Below, piece after piece: positions 6,628 to 7,388 of a stretch of 7,388 nt of DNA. The stretch is taken from the NCBI GenBank assembly GCA_024638355.1, contig JAHEKO010000187.1, forward strand, positions 1-7,388, given 5' to 3'. Position 1 is the first letter of the stretch. Each line of letters starts with the position of its first letter. The translations under genes were made by a program, and so were the position numbers. The DNA comes from Acidobacteriota bacterium. GTDB taxonomy: Bacteria; Acidobacteriota; Thermoanaerobaculia; Multivoradales; JAHEKO01. The notes beneath the pieces are model-generated. The model was not told where the DNA came from and made no database searches. It worked only from the letters and a program-made list of their open reading frames with translations.

Positions 6628-7295
6628 GCCTCGTCTCCTTCGGCGTCGCCGGTGAGCGCGGGGATGATCAGCACGCTGCCGGGCACGAGCGAGCGCGGGT
6701 CGTCGATGGCGTTGGCACGGGCGATCGGCCTCCACCGAGCCGGGTCGTGGTACTCCTCGCCGGCGATGCCGCTCAGCGTGTCGCCCCGGCGGACCACACG
6801 CGTCTTGGCGACGTCGACCGATTCGAGCACCAGATCGCGCGCCTGCTCCTCGGCCGATTGCCACTCCTTGAACCGACAGGAGAGGCGAGCGCGCACCGGG
6901 GTGCCGTCCTCCAGGAAGAGGGTGAACTTCTGGATCACGCTTTCCAGATAGCCCTTGAAGATCTCGCCGAAATCGCCCCAAACCAGCTGGCAGATAGGCG
7001 GGCGGTGGAGGTTCCCGTGCCCGACGATCGTCGCCAGGGACATGACTCGGTCGGTGTACTCGGTGCGGACGTCGGCGCCGCTCACGTGGGTGTCGAAGAT
7101 CAGGTCGATCGAGAAGCCGGCCCCTCTGCCGTGCGAGAACTGGGGTTCCGGGGCGTCTTTCTCCGCGAGCGGCTCCTCGTTCCAGTGGGCGCCCTTGGTC
7201 AGGGTGATCTGGTCGGGGTTGAACTGGGCTTCGATCTCGTCACCGAAGGTCCCGGGCCGCGTCTCGACGAGGATCTTGAGCTTTCCTAGCGCCAC
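6624..7295 (-). CDS. CIS tube/baseplate adaptor protein with C-terminal LysM domain (Afp7/Pvc7-like)
   Basis: A complete protein of 223 aa. Residues 1-160 form the CIS tube-protein-like region, with typical signatures: an N-terminal AQFNPDQIT (23-31), VWGDFGEIFKGYLESV (105-120), and a TLFLEDGTPVRARLSCRFKEW stretch near 125-145. Residues about 164-213 form a LysM domain, beginning RRGDTLSGIAGEEYHDP and ending LVPGSVLIIPAL. In Afp and PVC particles the equivalent protein joins the inner tube to the spike hub, and the LysM fold is related to T4 gp53. The domain may therefore be structural rather than peptidoglycan-binding. The start is GTG at 7295, preceded by GAGGG eight bases upstream; no in-frame ATG lies near the N terminus. 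The stop overlaps the next start in a GTGA. There is no signal peptide or membrane segment. Family assignment is firm; the exact role in this particle is inferred from homologues. Confidence 0.9.
   Translation of the reverse strand: MALGKLKILVETRPGTFGDEIEAQFNPDQITLTKGAHWNEEPLAEKDAPEPQFSHGRGAGFSIDLIFDTHVSGADVRTEYTDRVMSLATIVGHGNLHRPPICQLVWGDFGEIFKGYLESVIQKFTLFLEDGTPVRARLSCRFKEWQSAEEQARDLVLESVDVAKTRVVRRGDTLSGIAGEEYHDPARWRPIARANAIDDPRSLVPGSVLIIPALTGDAEGDEA
6635..6640 (-). promoter_or_regulatory. Ribosome binding site deciding the GTG start of the hub gene
   Basis: AAGGAG lies seven bases before the GTG at 6627, within the last codons of the LysM gene. The open frame continues upstream to about 6981, so this site and the GTGA overlap are what place the start. 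Confidence 0.75.
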
Positions 7296-7388
7296 GGCGT
7301 CAGCCCTCGTCGCTCGGCGTCGATCGCCAGGCGGCGCAGCAGCCGCCGCATCACCCGCTCGATCAGCTCGTCTTCGTTCGCTCCGCCC
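7286..7388 (-). CDS. C-terminal end of an unidentified CIS operon protein (partial)
   Basis: Only the last 33 codons are visible, reading in from the right edge and ending at a TAG at 7286-7288. The readable tail is GGANEDELIERVMRRLLRR followed by LAIDAERRGLTPWR. It is an arginine-rich, probably amphipathic helix with leucines spaced i/i+3/i+4 and ends in a Pro-Trp-Arg tail. The reading frame is supported by the 10-base overlap with the next gene, which matches the tight packing of the rest of the operon, and by the Shine-Dalgarno sequence of that gene lying inside it. I do not recognise the family. In Afp/PVC-type clusters this position, just before the LysM protein, is usually held by a small protein of unclear role or by the last tube gene, so a small assembly factor is possible. 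That is inference from position only. Confidence 0.6.
   Translation of the reverse strand, partial: GGANEDELIERVMRRLLRRLAIDAERRGLTPWR
7304..7308 (-). promoter_or_regulatory. Ribosome binding site of the LysM tube-adaptor gene
   Basis: GAGGG on the minus strand, eight bases before the GTG at 7295 and inside the coding end of the upstream gene. It is weaker than the other sites in the operon but supports the GTG start. Confidence 0.5.

Noticed and set aside
5635..6951. Plus-strand open frame of 438 codons
   Set aside because: It lies opposite the hub and LysM genes, which have clear family motifs and ribosome sites. Its composition (Ala, Gly, Leu, Arg, Val, Asp, His) is the usual antisense shadow of high-GC genes.
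1..7388. CRISPR array, tRNA or rRNA gene, insertion sequence, attachment site, promoter or terminator
   Set aside because: No direct repeat/spacer pattern, transposase motif, inverted terminal repeat or RNA-gene signature was seen; coding genes fill the whole window with gaps of 13 bases or less.

Overview
The window is a fragment of a high-GC bacterial chromosome carrying the baseplate and spike module of a phage-tail-like contractile injection system (CIS). The proteins most resemble extracellular CIS (eCIS) components of the Afp/PVC type. All genes lie on the minus strand, so the operon reads from high to low coordinates. Strong G/C third-position bias produces long spurious open frames on the plus strand and in shifted minus frames. 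The sequence does not fix the host. The style fits a high-GC bacterium such as an acidobacterium, a myxobacterium-like lineage or an actinobacterium, but this is only an impression.

Layout in transcription order: (1) the last 33 codons of an unidentified gene entering from the right edge; (2) a LysM-containing tube/baseplate adaptor protein (Afp7/Pvc7-like); (3) a late-control-D/gp27-like hub protein; (4) a gpV/gp5-like spike with an OB-fold and a beta-helix; (5) a PAAR tip protein; (6) a gp25-like wedge or sheath-initiator protein; (7) a very large baseplate-J wedge protein of 1139 aa; (8) the start of a second, shorter baseplate-J protein, cut by the left edge. Adjacent genes overlap by 4 to 10 bases or are separated by at most 13, so there are no intergenic regions. 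No promoter, terminator, RNA gene, mobile element or CRISPR array is visible. Four genes start with GTG, and most starts have a clear Shine-Dalgarno sequence inside the preceding gene.

Together the products would build the end of a contractile nanomachine. The LysM protein joins the inner tube to the hub, D and V form the hub and spike needle, PAAR caps the needle with a metal-stabilised point, gp25 links the sheath to the baseplate, and the J proteins form the wedges that trigger contraction. Sheath, tube, tape-measure, ATPase, terminator and cargo genes are not in the window and would be expected outside it. The most unusual features are the split hub/spike (one fused protein in Afp8 and T6SS VgrG), a large repeat-built insertion in the first J protein, and the paralogous relationship between the two J proteins.
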